Positions 10,189 to 22,530 of a DNA stretch of 64,000 nucleotides are shown one piece after another (position 1 is the stretch's first letter; every line of letters begins with the position of its first letter). A program made the position numbers and the translations under genes. The stretch comes from Circinella umbellata. Its lineage: Eukaryota > Mucoromycota > Mucoromycetes > Mucorales > Lichtheimiaceae. The notes under the pieces were generated by a model, which saw nothing but the letters and a program-made list of their open reading frames with translations, had not been told where the DNA came from and searched no databases. The stretch spans positions 434,001 through 498,000 of the forward strand of contig JAIWNF010000041.1 of NCBI GenBank assembly GCA_025093555.1, in the 5' to 3' direction.

Positions 10189-13100
10189 GTCGTAAGTTTT
10201 CCATGATAATTTTATTATTATACACTTGCGTTGTGGTAACCATTCGTTACATCAACTAATGATATCTTTCAAATGACCAGGTTCGTTGGGTAATTGCACA
10301 TGGATGCCCTGCCTATGATGGGAGAGAGACTAGCTTGCTATGATGGCAGCTGGAGTGGGAAGTATGAGGTATACCTTGAAGTTTCGCACTTCCGTATCCT
10401 CTTGCGCCAACATGATGCCTTTATTCAATTGTTCAAGATTCCGATACAAGTTCTTTTTTTAATATGTCGTAAGTTTTCACTGATAATTTTATTATTACAC
10501 ACTTGCGTTGTGGTAACCATTCGTTACATCAACTAATGATATCTTTCAAATGACCAGGTTCGTTGGGTAATTGCACATGGATGCCCTGCCTATGATGGGA
10601 GAGAGACTAGCTTGCTATGATGGCAGCTGGAGTGGGAAGTATGAGGTATACCTTGAAGTTTCGCACTTCCGTATCCTCTTGCGCCAACATGATGCCTTTA
10701 TTCAATTGTTCAAGATTCCGATACAAGTTCTTTTTTTAATATGTCGTAAGTTTTCACTGATAATTTTATTATTACACACTTGCGTTGTGGTAACCATTCG
10801 TTACATCAACTAATGATATCTTTCAAATGACCAGGTTCGTTGGGTAATTGCACATGGATGCCCTGCCTATGATGGGAGAGAGACTAGCTTGCTATGATGG
10901 CAGCTGGAGTGGGAAGTATGAGGTATACCTTGAAGTTTCGCACTTCCGTATCCTCTTGCGCCAACATGATGCCTTTATTCAATTGTTCAAGATTCCGATA
11001 CAAGTTCTTTTTTTAATATGTCGTAAGTTTTCACTGATAATTTTATTATTACACACTTGCGTTGTGGTAACCATTCGTTACATCAACTAATGATATCTTT
11101 CAAATGACCAGGTTCGTTGGGTAATTGCACATGGATGCCCTGCCTATGATGGGAGAGAGACTAGCTTGCTATGATGGCAGCTGGAGTGGGAAGTATGAGG
11201 TATACCTTGAAGTTTCGCACTTCCGTATCCTCTTGCGCCAACATGATGCCTTTATTCAATTGTTCAAGATTCCGATACAAGTTCTTTTTTTAATATGTCG
11301 TAAGTTTCACTGATAATTTTATTATTATACACTTGCGTTGTGGTAACCATTCGTTACATCAACTAATGATATCTTTCAAATGACCAGGTTCGTTGGGTAA
11401 TTGCACATGGATGCCCTGCCTATGATGGGAGAGAGACTAGCTTGCTATGATGGCAGCTGGAGTGGGAAGTATGAGGTATACCTTGAAGTTTCGCACTTCC
11501 GTATCCTCTTGCGCCAACATGATGCCTTTATTCAATTGTTCAAGATTCCGATACAAGTTCTTTTTTTAATATGTCGTAAGTTTCACTGATAATTTTATTA
11601 TTATACACTTGCGTTGTGGTAACCATTCGTTACATCAACTAATGATATCTTTCAAATGACCAGGTTCGTTGCGTAATTGCACATGGATGCCCTGCCTATG
11701 ATGGGAGAGAGACTAGCTTGCTATGATGGCAGCTGGAGTGGGAAGTATGAGGTATACCTTGAAGTTTCGCACTTCCGTATCCTCTTGCGCCAACATGATG
11801 CCTTTATTCAATTGTTCAAGATTGTGATACAAGTTCTTTTTTTAATATGTCGTAAGTTCTCACTGATAATTTTATTATTATACACTTGCGTTGTGGTAAC
11901 CATTGGTTACATCAACTAATGATATCTATCAAATGGCCAGGTTCGTTGCGTAATTGCACATGGATGCCCTGCCTATGATGGGAGAGAGACTAGCTTGCTA
12001 TGATGGCAGCTGGAGTGGGAAGTATGAGGTATACCTTGAAGTTTCGCACTTCCGTATCCTCTTGCGCCAACATGATGCCTTTATTCAATTGTTCAAGATT
12101 CCGATACAAGTTCTTTTTTTAATATGTCGTAAGTTTTCACTGATAATTTTATTATTACACACTTGCGTTGTGGTAACCATTCGTTACATCAACTAATGAT
12201 ATCTTTCAAATGACCAGGTTCGTTGGGTAATTGCACATGGATGCCCTGCCTATGATGGGAGAGAGACTAGCTTGCTATGATGGCAGCTGGAGTGGGAAGT
12301 ATGAGGTATACCTTGAAGTTTCGCACTTCCGTATCCTCTTGCGCCAACATGATGCCTTTATTCAATTGTTCAAGATTCCGATACAAGTTCTTTTTTTAAT
12401 ATGTCGTAAGTTTCACTGATAATTTTATTATTATACACTTGCGTTGTGGTAACCATTCGTTACATCAACTAATGATATCTTTCAAATGACCAGGTTCGTT
12501 GCGTAATTGCACATGGATGCCCTGCCTATGATGGGAGAGAGACTAGCTTGCTATGATGGCAGCTGGAGTGGGAAGTATGAGGTATACCTTGAAGTTTCGC
12601 ACTTCCGTATCCTCTTGCGCCAACATGATGCCTTTATTCAATTGTTCAAGATTGTGATACAAGTTCTTTTTTTAATATGTCGTAAGTTCTCACTGATAAT
12701 TTTATTATTATACACTTGCGTTGTGGTAACCATTGGTTACATCAACTAATGATATCTATCAAATGACCAGGTTCGTTGGGTAATTGCACATGGATGCCCT
12801 GCCTATGATGGGAGAGAGACTAGCTTGCTATGATGGCAGCTGGAGTGGGAAGTATGAGGTATACCTTGAAGTTCCGCACTTCCGTATCCTCTTGCGCCAA
12901 CATGATGCCTTTATTCAATTGTTCAAGATTCCGATACAAGTTCTTTTTTTAATATGTCGTAAGTTTCACTGATAATTTTATTATTATACACTTGCGTTGT
13001 GGTAACCATTCGTTACATCAACTAATGATATCTTTCAAATGACCAGGTTCGTTGCGTAATTGCACATGGATGCCCTGCCTATGATGGGAGAGAGACTAGC

Positions 13101-14938
13101 TTGCTATGATGGCAGCTGGAGTGGGAAGTATGAGGTATACCTTGAAGTTTCGCACTTCCGTATCCTCTTGCGCCAACATGATGCCTTTATTCAATTGTTC
13201 AAGATTCCGATACAAGTTCTTTTTTTAATATGTCGTAAGTTTTCACTGATAATTTTATTATTACACACTTGCGTTGTGGTAACCATTCGTTACATCAACT
13301 AATGATATCTTTCAAATGACCAGGTTCGTTGGGTAATTGCACATGGATGCCCTGCCTATGATGGGAGAGAGACTAGCTTGCTATGATGGCAGCTGGAGTG
13401 GGAAGTATGAGGTATACCTTGAAGTTTCGCACTTCCGTATCCTCTTGCGCCAACATGATGCCTTTATTCAATTGTTCAAGATTCCGATACAAGTTCTTTT
13501 TTTAATATGTCGTAAGTTTCACTGATAATTTTATTATTATACACTTGCGTTGTGGTAACCATTCGTTACATCAACTAATGATATCTTTCAAATGACCAGG
13601 TTCGTTGCGTAATTGCACATGGATGCCCTGCCTATGATGGGAGAGAGACTAGCTTGCTATGATGGCAGCTGGAGTGGGAAGTATGAGGTATACCTTGAAG
13701 TTTCGCACTTCCGTATCCTCTTGCGCCAACATGATGCCTTTATTCAATTGTTCAAGATTGTGATACAAGTTCTTTTTTTAATATGTCGTAAGTTTTCACT
13801 GATAATTTTATTATTACACACTTGCGTTGTGGTAACCATTCGTTACATCAACTAATGATATCTTTCAAATGACCAGGTTCGTTGGGTAATTGCACATGGA
13901 TGCCCTGCCTATGATGGGAGAGAGACTAGCTTGCTATGATGGCAGCTGGAGTGGGAAGTATGAGGTATACCTTGAAGTTTCGCACTTCCGTATCCTCTTG
14001 CGCCAACATGATGCCTTTATTCAATTGTTCAAGATTCCGATACAAGTTCTTTTTTTAATATGTCGTAAGTTTTCACTGATAATTTTATTATTATACACTT
14101 GCGTTGTGGTAACCATTGGTTACATCAACTAATGATATCTTTCAAATGACCAGGTTCGTTGGGTAATTGCACATGGATGCCCTGCCTATGATGGGAGAGA
14201 GACTAGCTTGCTATGATGGCAGCTGGAGTGGGAAGTATGAGGTATACCTTGAAGTTCCGCACTTCCGTATCCTCTTGCGCCAACATGATGCCTTTATTCA
14301 ATTGTTCAAGATTGTGATACAAGTTCTTTTTTCAATATGTCGTAAGTTTTCCATGATAATTTTATTATTATACACTTCCACTGTGGTAACCATTGGTTAC
14401 ATCAACTAATGATATCTATCAAATGACCAGGTTCGTTGGGTAATTGCACATGGATGCCCTGCCTATGATGGGAGAGAGACTAGCTTGCTATGATGGCAGC
14501 TGGAGTGGGAAGTATGAGGTATACCTTGAAGTTCCGCACTTCCGTATCCTCTTGCGCCAACATGATGCCTTTATTCAATTGTTCAAGATTCCGATACAAG
14601 TTCTTTTTTTAATATGTCGTAAGTTTCACTGATAATTTTATTATTATACACTTGCGTTGTGGTAACCATTCGTTACATCAACTAATGATATCTTTCAAAT
14701 GACCAGGTTCGTTGGGTAATTGCACATGGATGCCCTGCCTATGATGGGAGAGAGACTAGCTTGCTATGATGGCAGCTGGAGTGGGAAGTATGAGGTATAC
14801 CTTGAAGTTTCGCACTTCCGTATCCTCTTGCGCCAACATGATGCCTTTATTCAATTGTTCAAGATTCCGATACAAGTTCTTTTTTTAATATGTCGTAAGT
14901 TTTCACTGATAATTTTATTATTACACACTTGTTTTGTG
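10189..14938 (+). repeat. Tandem array of 17 units of 276/277 bp, each exon-plus-intron-like
   Basis: The landmark ATG of successive units falls at 10294, 10571, 10848, 11125, 11401, 11677, 11954, 12231, 12507, 12784, 13060, 13337, 13613, 13890, 14167, 14444 and 14720. The first unit is entered partway (GTCGTAAG at 10189) and the last breaks off near 14938. Each unit has a 188-nt block (GTTCGTTG... to ...TATGTC) followed by an 88/89-nt block. The second block begins GTAAGT, contains CAACTAATG (branch-point-like) and ends TGACCAG, which is a complete intron signature. All three frames of the 188-nt block contain a stop, and 188 is not a multiple of three. Joining the blocks therefore gives no long protein. 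An ORF of 62-80 codons starting MHMDALPMM recurs in each unit. Units differ at a few diagnostic sites (gggtaa/gcgtaa, ccg/gtg, the number of T after GTAAG). Confidence 0.95.
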
Positions 14939-15482
14939 ACATACATAGATTGACGTTAAATAATGATAGATAATCGTTAATCCGATTTGATTTTGACTCC
15001 GTCACTGTTTCCCCGAGTTGGCTGTACTACTCTACTACATTTCCTTGTTCAATAAACTGTAGGAGGTACAAGAAGTCTATTAATTTGTTTGGCCTGTACT
15101 AGAATTTCAGTTTTTTTAACACTAGCTAATAATAAAATGAGAGTGTTGCTGTTATATATTCTGAAATGTAACTTGTTTTAGAAATGATTTGTTTAATGCT
15201 AACTGGTTTTTTTAAAATAATATTATTTATAGAACAGGCGATAGATATTCAGTAAGTGATTTGTGAATGTTATAGATATTTTAGAAATATAATATTATAG
15301 TGGGGTATTTATCGAGTACGAGGACACAGCAAATGTTTTCGGACAGCAGATAGTTGATAAAAAGATACAGTATATGTTTATTATCTAGAGCACTTCGTAT
15401 TACTTCTATACTTAAAATGTCGAAATACATTTTATACCATGCAAACAACTTGCATTAAAATTCACATTGCACTGTTAGTGTT
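14939..15482. other. Spacer, nothing recognised
   Basis: AT-rich sequence after the array. The final unit loses similarity after the string ACACACTTG. I see no coding region, RNA gene or repeat here. Confidence 0.5.
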
Positions 15483-15660
15483 GCATCGTTGGTCTCTGAT
15501 GCTGTATACGTACGTATCATTTGTTAGTTATGTATGATTCCATATTTGACTTATTTTTTTTTCTTTTTCTTGTCAGTGTTATACCCAATCTACAGAGAAT
15601 ATTGGCGCAAACTCTGGCGTATTGATGGAATATGCAAGAAGATTGATTTTGACGGATATC
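15483..15660 (+). pseudogene. Small fragment of the nuclease-like family (exon 6 end, intron, exon 7 start)
   Basis: The sequence GCATCGTTGGTCTCTGATG matches the end of exon 6 (SLVSDAVY). It is followed by the same intron start GTACGTATCATTTG and a T-rich acceptor ending TTGTCAG, then exon 7 (CYTQSTENIGANSGVLMEYA). Similarity to the intact gene ends near 15655. The fragment is on the opposite strand to the intact gene about 1 kb away. Confidence 0.8.
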
Positions 15661-16376
15661 ATCAACGTGAGGTGGTCCTCAGTTATATATTGAATTTATT
15701 TTTACCTACATTACTCGAAACAAGAATAAAAAAAATGTGGAATATCATATAAATTACTATTTTTTCTCCCTTAATTCTTCTCTTTTTTATACCATTTGTG
15801 TATAACGTGTTATTGATATTAACTCAATGCTTGTATGTTTATATTAAAACAAATACGTATCAACTTAATGTACTTTGTGAATATTAAATCGAATTCACTT
15901 GTATCATTTATTTATCAAGAAAAACTTTTCGACTTTTTGCTACTTTTTATTTATCTTTTTGATATGTCTGTAACGTTTAATCTTTCAGAACCAAATAAGA
16001 TTTGTTTGTTTGGAGTGAAAAAATATATTTATATGTGGAATAGAGAAAATTTTGTTTGAATAAGAGTATTAAAGTACTTGGTATAATGATAATGTAATTA
16101 ATGAAAAATGATGAACACAATAACTAATTGCTAATGGAGAAGGTGGCAGAATAACGTAGTTAGAAAACAATCTTGAGTGAAAATATTATACGCTATCTTT
16201 TGATATATGAGTATGTCTGTGAAAAAAATCGAGCGCAAGAGAGAGAAAACGACAGAGATACAGTGAGTGTGTGTGTGATACAGAGCAAGAGAGACACAGA
16301 GTGATAGAGAGAGTGAGATATACAGAACAAGAGAGAGTAAGAAAGAGAGAGATTTAAAATATGATTGCTGATGAAA
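15661..16376. repeat. AT-rich spacer with a GA-rich low-complexity tract
   Basis: From about 16220 to 16352 the plus strand is an imperfect GAGA/ACAGAG tract with a GTGTGTGTGT run. It lies just downstream of the stop codon of the nuclease-like gene, so it would fall in that gene's 3' UTR. The rest of the interval (15661-16219) is AT-rich with no recognised feature. Confidence 0.6.
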
Positions 16377-18581
16377 CTAGTATTGGTTTGTGTTTTTACG
16401 GGTACGGTCTGGTGAGGACTGCTTAATAGCATGTAAAACAGCAATATCGAGCGTACTTTCTTGTGAGCTACAATCATTCTTTTCTTGAAGGCAATTGTTC
16501 CAAAAAGCTTCATGAAGGCGGACTAACTTATCCAGGCTTTGACGAGATACAAATGAGTGAAGATCTTGAACACTTTTAGGAAATTCCAAAGATAAGATTT
16601 CCAACATTGCTGTGATGGATGTGTTGGGGATGGTAGTTGTAATATATGCCTTTAAATTGTAACCTATTATGTAAAAGTAAGTATAATTGATCTGACATGC
16701 CATCATGGCTTTATAATATATATACAAGAAGCGTACCATGTATTTGGAAAGAAAACGATGCATTCAGTCCAGCTGAAGCATGTTGAGTCAGGTCAGCAAG
16801 TCGTAATAAATCACAACCAAGAGCATCAAGGTTGGGTTTTGATTCTCTTAATTTAACTTCTCCAAATCCCAAAGATCTCCCCCAGGAGAGTTGATCAATT
16901 TTGCAAACGAGTGCGTCCGGTCTCACTTGGACTATGCTGCTCACACTTCCCTCTGGTGGAATAACGTTGGACCTACAATAAGTTGTGATATTAACAAACA
17001 AGCAAGTTCGGAATATATATATTTATTTTGGCACTTACCAACGTAAAATTATTTGTTTTTCTGGATCCGACAGTATTGGTGAAAGGATTGGATCGAATGC
17101 CGAACTCCACAACTCTGTTTCCCCTATTACCACACCTTCCATCATCGTCCGTATTGGTAATTTATGGAGCCTACGTATAAAATTTTGATGCAGATAGAGT
17201 ATTTAACATTAGTGGATTAGATACGTACAACTAACCTCTCAGCAAGGGAATAGACCTAATTCATCACTTACAAATTTCCCAAACCAAATAAGACGGAAGC
17301 TTCACAGCGTGGCCGATCAGCGCTCATCAATATTAATTTTCTAACACATTCCATCAGTGCGCCAGAGTTTGCGTCAATATTCTCTGTAGATTGGGTATAA
17401 CACTGACAAGAAAAAGAAAAAAAAATAAGTCAAATATGAAATCATACATAACTAACAAATGATACGTACGTATACAGCATCAGAGACCAACGATGCGAGA
17501 GTAGGGTCGAAAGTTTGTTTCTCCCCATACAAAGGTTGCAGAAGTTCTGTATACAACGCATTCAATGTTTTATCATCAAGATATATACGCATTGATTCAG
17601 AATACTGGAATGGCTTCAACAAGATTATGTTTTTTAAAGCACTGAGCGAGAGGGTGTATTAGTATATAGTTAGAAAAACCAAGAAAAAGCACTCCTATAA
17701 GGTATATAACATTGACAGAACTTACAGTAGCTCGTAGATATGAGATTCTACTGATATACCATCTCCACATGAAGCACATTGTGCTGAAAATTGCTGGAAT
17801 GCAAGGAATTTCTCTTCAATACTTTTTTCTTCTACTGATTTTTCTCTCGATCTTCGTTTCTAATTTAATAGAAATACTTATTGGATCAATACCGATAAAT
17901 CACCCCAACCATCGTTGCCAATACTAACCACCGCTCTGTTTTCTTCATCAACTTTTTCTTCGTTTTCTTCACCAGGATTATTTCGTTTTTTCATAATTTT
18001 GATAGTTGTCGATTGCTCCAGATTTGCGAGCTCTTCCTATAAACGTATCAAGGATAAGAATCAGCCAACAAGATACACGATAGAAAATGAACACGAGTAA
18101 AAAACAAAACATAAAACATACTTCATTGACCATGCGGTCCAGTGCAAGCTTGCCGACTTTCTTACTTTGAGACTCCCAAAAGAGCTTGTTTCTTTTATCC
18201 TTTGATATTTCCTGTAGTTTGATTTTCGAAATGTTTAACTGAATAACCAGCCCGTTACAAAGCAAACACAGTTCCACTCTACCTTCAACTCAGCTTTACA
18301 GGCTTCTAACAATTCAAAGCGGCGCGAACTTCTTGAAGAATCTTTTTGGAGTTTTTCAATATCGTCTTTATAAGCCAAATGGGCCTTGTCTTTGGAGACA
18401 TTTGATGTGTGAAGTATGTATTGAAAATCATACTTGGTAATGTTTTTCCAGTCTTGAACAGGCAATGACCAAAAATCTAAGGGGAAATGTAACAGCTTTT
18501 AAGATGTATCACTTTCAAACTAACAAAACCGCCTGGATTCTTACCTTTGATATTCAAGTCGTTAGGCAAATCAGATGACAT
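16377..18581 (-). CDS. Nuclease-like protein with PD...ExK motif, 10 exons, 506 aa
   Basis: This is the only intact member of a family with at least five broken copies in the window. The start is ATG 18581 (MSSDLPNDLN). Exons, by descending coordinate, are 18581-18545, 18476-18283, 18211-18122, 18036-17929, 17859-17726, 17641-17470, 17402-17272, 17170-17039, 16972-16737 and 16663-16377. They total 1521 nt, 507 codons with the stop, with no internal stop. The exon 4 donor was placed at GTTAGT (17928) because the next plausible donor leaves a stop. Exon 9 carries VRPDALVCKID (Asp about 352) and, 19 residues on, GFGEVKLRES (Glu about 371, Lys about 373). This spacing and order suit the PD-(D/E)xK nuclease fold. 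The N-terminal half is charged and has a possible CASCG pair. The function is not established. Related proteins seem to be expanded in this genome, which suggests a mobile or conflict-related role, but that is inference. Confidence 0.75.
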
Positions 18582-20934
18582 GGTAACGAAATTGTAACTA
18601 AGCAATAAACTGTATAAAAAGAGGAAGATTGGGACAAGAGTTGAAAAGTTAACAGATAAACACAACAAGCTGAGTGGAAAATGCCCTACATAAAATAACA
18701 CAAACAATACACACACGTGTCTTTATCATCATATGCTTGCTTCAGCACATTCAACCTTCGACCCATAGTTTGTATTAATCTTTCCGTGGCGTAGATGATC
18801 TGATGCAAAGGCTACTTTCTTAGTGGATTTGTAGTATATCGAACAACAGATTTAATAACAGTGGGCTGGTTACCAGAAGAACAAACCTATCCGGAATATC
18901 TTCGGTGTTGTACGTAACTATCATTTAACGCTATCTGGGCATAAGGAGACCTAATTTTAATGCATGTACATTTCTAACCTTTTTGTCTTTGATTCTTCAT
19001 TAAGACTTATACGTCGACGATTCCTTTTATACTACATAATTCATCCTATACTCAGAGGATGACTTTTTGACGACCTTGCACATGACCGTTTATAATTGAC
19101 GGATGTTTACGACTTTAGTTGCAGCAACAATTCCAAATGTTTGTTACTCTGATAATCTCAGTTCCGGGATGCTATCCCTATTTACCATCAAATACATAGG
19201 TACTCATTGGCTGCAATAAAAACATACCGACGAATATGCAGCCCTCTTATCAAAAAAGCTTACAATCTCAACTTTAAACATGGTTGAATTTTTGGTCACG
19301 GCCAAGAGAACATACCGCAAGAAAAATCTGGTTTTGTGCTTCATAAAACTTCGCTAACTAAAAACGATTCATCGATTTGGTCTGTCTCATGCCACAACTT
19401 CAATTTGCCAACTTTACCAAGCTGCCACTGACCCTGCCGAAATTTTTCTCGAATGCACTTACAAATATTACATCTGGGAACAAGTATAGGGACGCATGTG
19501 GCATCCCGATCCCAATCCGGGTGCCATTTTAAAGATGATCCAGCAACTATCTTTCGACTAACTTCTTCCAATTATCAGCACTTCACATTAGCTCAACACA
19601 TCGACTCTTGCGGTCTACATATTTAAGCCATTTGGAGCATATTTATTGAATATTCATTTTCTATGATGAACTGTTCATAACCAAACAACGTCACATCTGA
19701 TGCCTTCTTTTTACTTGCATAATTCCGACCACACACCTTGTAATAATAATGATACATATTAAAAATAACTAACGGGCAACATCACTTCCTTTATTCACAC
19801 AACTCTCTTATTTCTCATCTCACCTTTTTTATTGCTTCTGTCCTTGTGTATTATCAGTTTCACGTGACAGTCCGCCGCACGCATGTCTCAAATAAACAAA
19901 TACCAGTAGCTTTATTATGACGCCATCCACCTCCTCCTTACAAAAAAAATTATTCACACAAGAAATATGGTTTTACTCGGACCTTTTCAATATCAAACAT
20001 ACTTTATATGGCTGAACCACAGTTTGTTTTTTTTCGAAAGTCGTCAAGATATATTTATTGTATCTAAATTTAAACACTTATGTAGAACACCTTAAACTTT
20101 ATTGTGTAAAATTAAGCTCATTGACCCAGTCAAGTAAATAACACAAGAACATCTACGTATGATAGACTTGGAAACGAAACATTTTTTATTTATTTTTATT
20201 TTTCTGCGTATTTACTTTACCTTTTTTTCCCTGTCTGATTAGCTTTATATTTAGCGATGCCTGTTAAACAGGAAACAAATACAGTATACCGTGTCTATTG
20301 AACCAAATAAACACTTTTGAAAAGAGTATGTATATAACAGAATCATTGGTATGATAATGTAGATACATATATATAAATACGGTAAGTAACTGACAGCTAC
20401 ATCCTATTGATAATATGTATGTATAGTAATACAGCCTTCCTTTAACCCCATCTCAGCTCTTCCTTTTGTTTTCAGCTGGCTACATACTTTGTTTTCATAG
20501 CAATTAAGAATACACAAATCATTCTTGTCGTCAAGAGAAAGCTTATCAACATCTTGTACAATTACAGTGTCTCTTTTTCGCCAACTTCACAGATGCTTTT
20601 TTCTTCTTCCTCATCTGCGTACGTACGTGCGTACTTCTTTTCAACTTTGTCATGTACTTGTTCATTATCATTGAATATGCAATTATGCTGTTGATACAAT
20701 TCATTTTTACTCATTTATTCAACTGCTAACTAGGGTCCATATTAAACACACTTTGTTCTAATTCATTATTAATCCAGTCTCTGGTTAATTATTACTACTA
20801 TTTGATGTATACATTACGTAGTATCATTTTTATCAGTAACAGATTAGTTCATAGCAGCTAGCTACTACATGATATGAACTATCATTTTTTTTATCTTATT
20901 CGTACAGCTTAATTTAATTATAGTTATTTTTCCA
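18582..20934. other. Intergenic region with one possible coding trace
   Basis: This region lies upstream of the nuclease-like gene and left of duplication copy B. On the minus strand 19571-19341 is an open stretch of 76 codons with a CNICKCIREKF segment and aromatic residues. It has no clear gene context and may be a decayed exon. Near 20619 there is a run of alternating GTAC/GCGTAC. Nothing else was recognised. Confidence 0.4.
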
Positions 20935-21214
20935 GTATATTCTACATATTAGTACCAGCTGCGAATACTCACCGTACATACGTAATATTATTCTTCCAAA
21001 TATATGAAATATGATTAGCTGTTATGTAAATGTAATAAAAACTGAGCAATTAATTTATACTATCTTTAATCTACATACAAAATATTCTGTGTAATAACCT
21101 GCTTACTTCCTCATTTTCGAATGATAATTGATAGCTTATGAGTATTTTTTTAAAATATACGTACAAAATTAATACGTATTTTGTTCTTTTCCATCTTAAA
21201 TGTCATCATATATA

Positions 21215-22064
21215 CAGAGAGTCCCCGTTAATTTCATAGGGCCATTTCCCAATTTTTTTGTGAAAATAAAGGGGTGTGAAAATTAACGGATACTATGAAA
21301 TTTTTTTCCAAGAATGTGCATATATTGAATACTTCAGCTTACTACTGTATACAGTATCTTTTAATGTATCAAAATACGTAATAATTAACAACTTATTTCT
21401 ATATGATCGCTCTTAATGCATTTTTGGAACTATTTCTTTTTTTTATTTGAGCATATCTATGAACTTTTTTTTGAAAAAATAAAAGCTATATATAGTTCCC
21501 AAGAGATGCAGAGATAATTTATCTATTATATTATTCCATTTTTTCATTTTTTTTTTCCATCTTTTTATATCTCTGCTCTATATATACTAAAACAAAATGA
21601 CAGTAACCAAATCTAACGTTGGCTTGACAGCTGAACAGTATAGTATTCTGGCTTAGAAAAAAAAGACTTAACCCGCGAACCATGACAAACCGATCACTAG
21701 CATTATGGGCTAAAAATGAATTCAAGTTGTTTAAGGCACCTGATATTAGTACGATATCTAAAGGCTTAAAGCGAGAAAATCAAGAAGAGAATAAACATTG
21801 AATAAACTCTTAAAACAACATGCAAATGGCGTAATAAAAAAAGTAACCCATCCTGTATACTAATTTAATTACAATCCTTATATTTATCACATATTTTTTT
21901 TTGGATTTACATACCCGTTAAGAATTCAATGCCGCTAAGTGCTGTGAAAGTGAAATTAAGGGGGATGTGAAAATTTTCTTATGTTATTTTTACCATTCCT
22001 TGATTTTTGGTGAAGTTATTGAGGTGTGAAAATTAACGGATATGAAATTAACGGGGACCCTCTG
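21215..22064 (+). mobile_element. Internally deleted pogo/Tigger-like DNA transposon, copy B
   Basis: It matches the element at 2814-3663 and has the same TIRs, flanking TA dinucleotides and internal deletion. It was carried along in the segmental duplication and did not insert independently, because its flanks are also duplicated. Confidence 0.82.
21597..21801 (+). pseudogene. Remnant of CENP-B/pogo-type transposase N-terminus, copy B
   Basis: This is the duplicate of 3196-3400, with the same stop after LTAEQYSILA and the same frameshift before the LALWAKNEF helix-turn-helix block. It encodes no catalytic domain. Confidence 0.7.
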
Positions 22065-22530
22065 TAATAAACTCATAATAAATGTACACAGATAATCTAA
22101 ATCATCTGTATGTACGTAATCATGGGATTGATATGATAACATTAGTACTGATGTAAAAGAAGAATAGTCTGCGCGACAAAAAAGTATAAATTTTTAGGTG
22201 GAAGTAGTGTGATTTTTATTTATATTACTGCTATAAGTATCTTTATTATTTGATAGTGATGTAGAGGTACTATGATGACTAGTAGGAGATAAACTACTTG
22301 TATTCGTTGGTATCATTAATAAATTGGTTCAATATCAATTATAATATGTGTTTCATTTATATCCCGTTACTTGTTCGGTTCGTAAAACCTAATTGGAACG
22401 TATAAAATTCGAGTCTTGTTCATGATCCAGAAAATGGATGTAACATATTTACTCTCTTATTAAAAAACAAAAAAAAGCAAAAACGTTTAACAAATGTTGT
22501 TGTTCTTGTCTTTGTTTGTAATACTTACTG

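Noticed and set aside
10189..14938. CRISPR-like array
   Set aside because: Units are 276/277 bp and almost identical throughout, with no unique spacers, and the genome is eukaryotic.
10294..14953. Seventeen tandem small protein genes starting MHMDALPMM
   Set aside because: The ORF recurs only because the unit is repeated. Each has a stop just upstream in frame, and codons run through the intron-like block. Variation between units is not biased to silent sites as far as I can see.
17895..17930. Premature stop in exon 4 of the nuclease-like gene
   Set aside because: Placing the donor at GTTAGT (17928) gives a normal 69-base intron that removes the stop and keeps the frame. The broken copies have homologous intron sequence at the same place.
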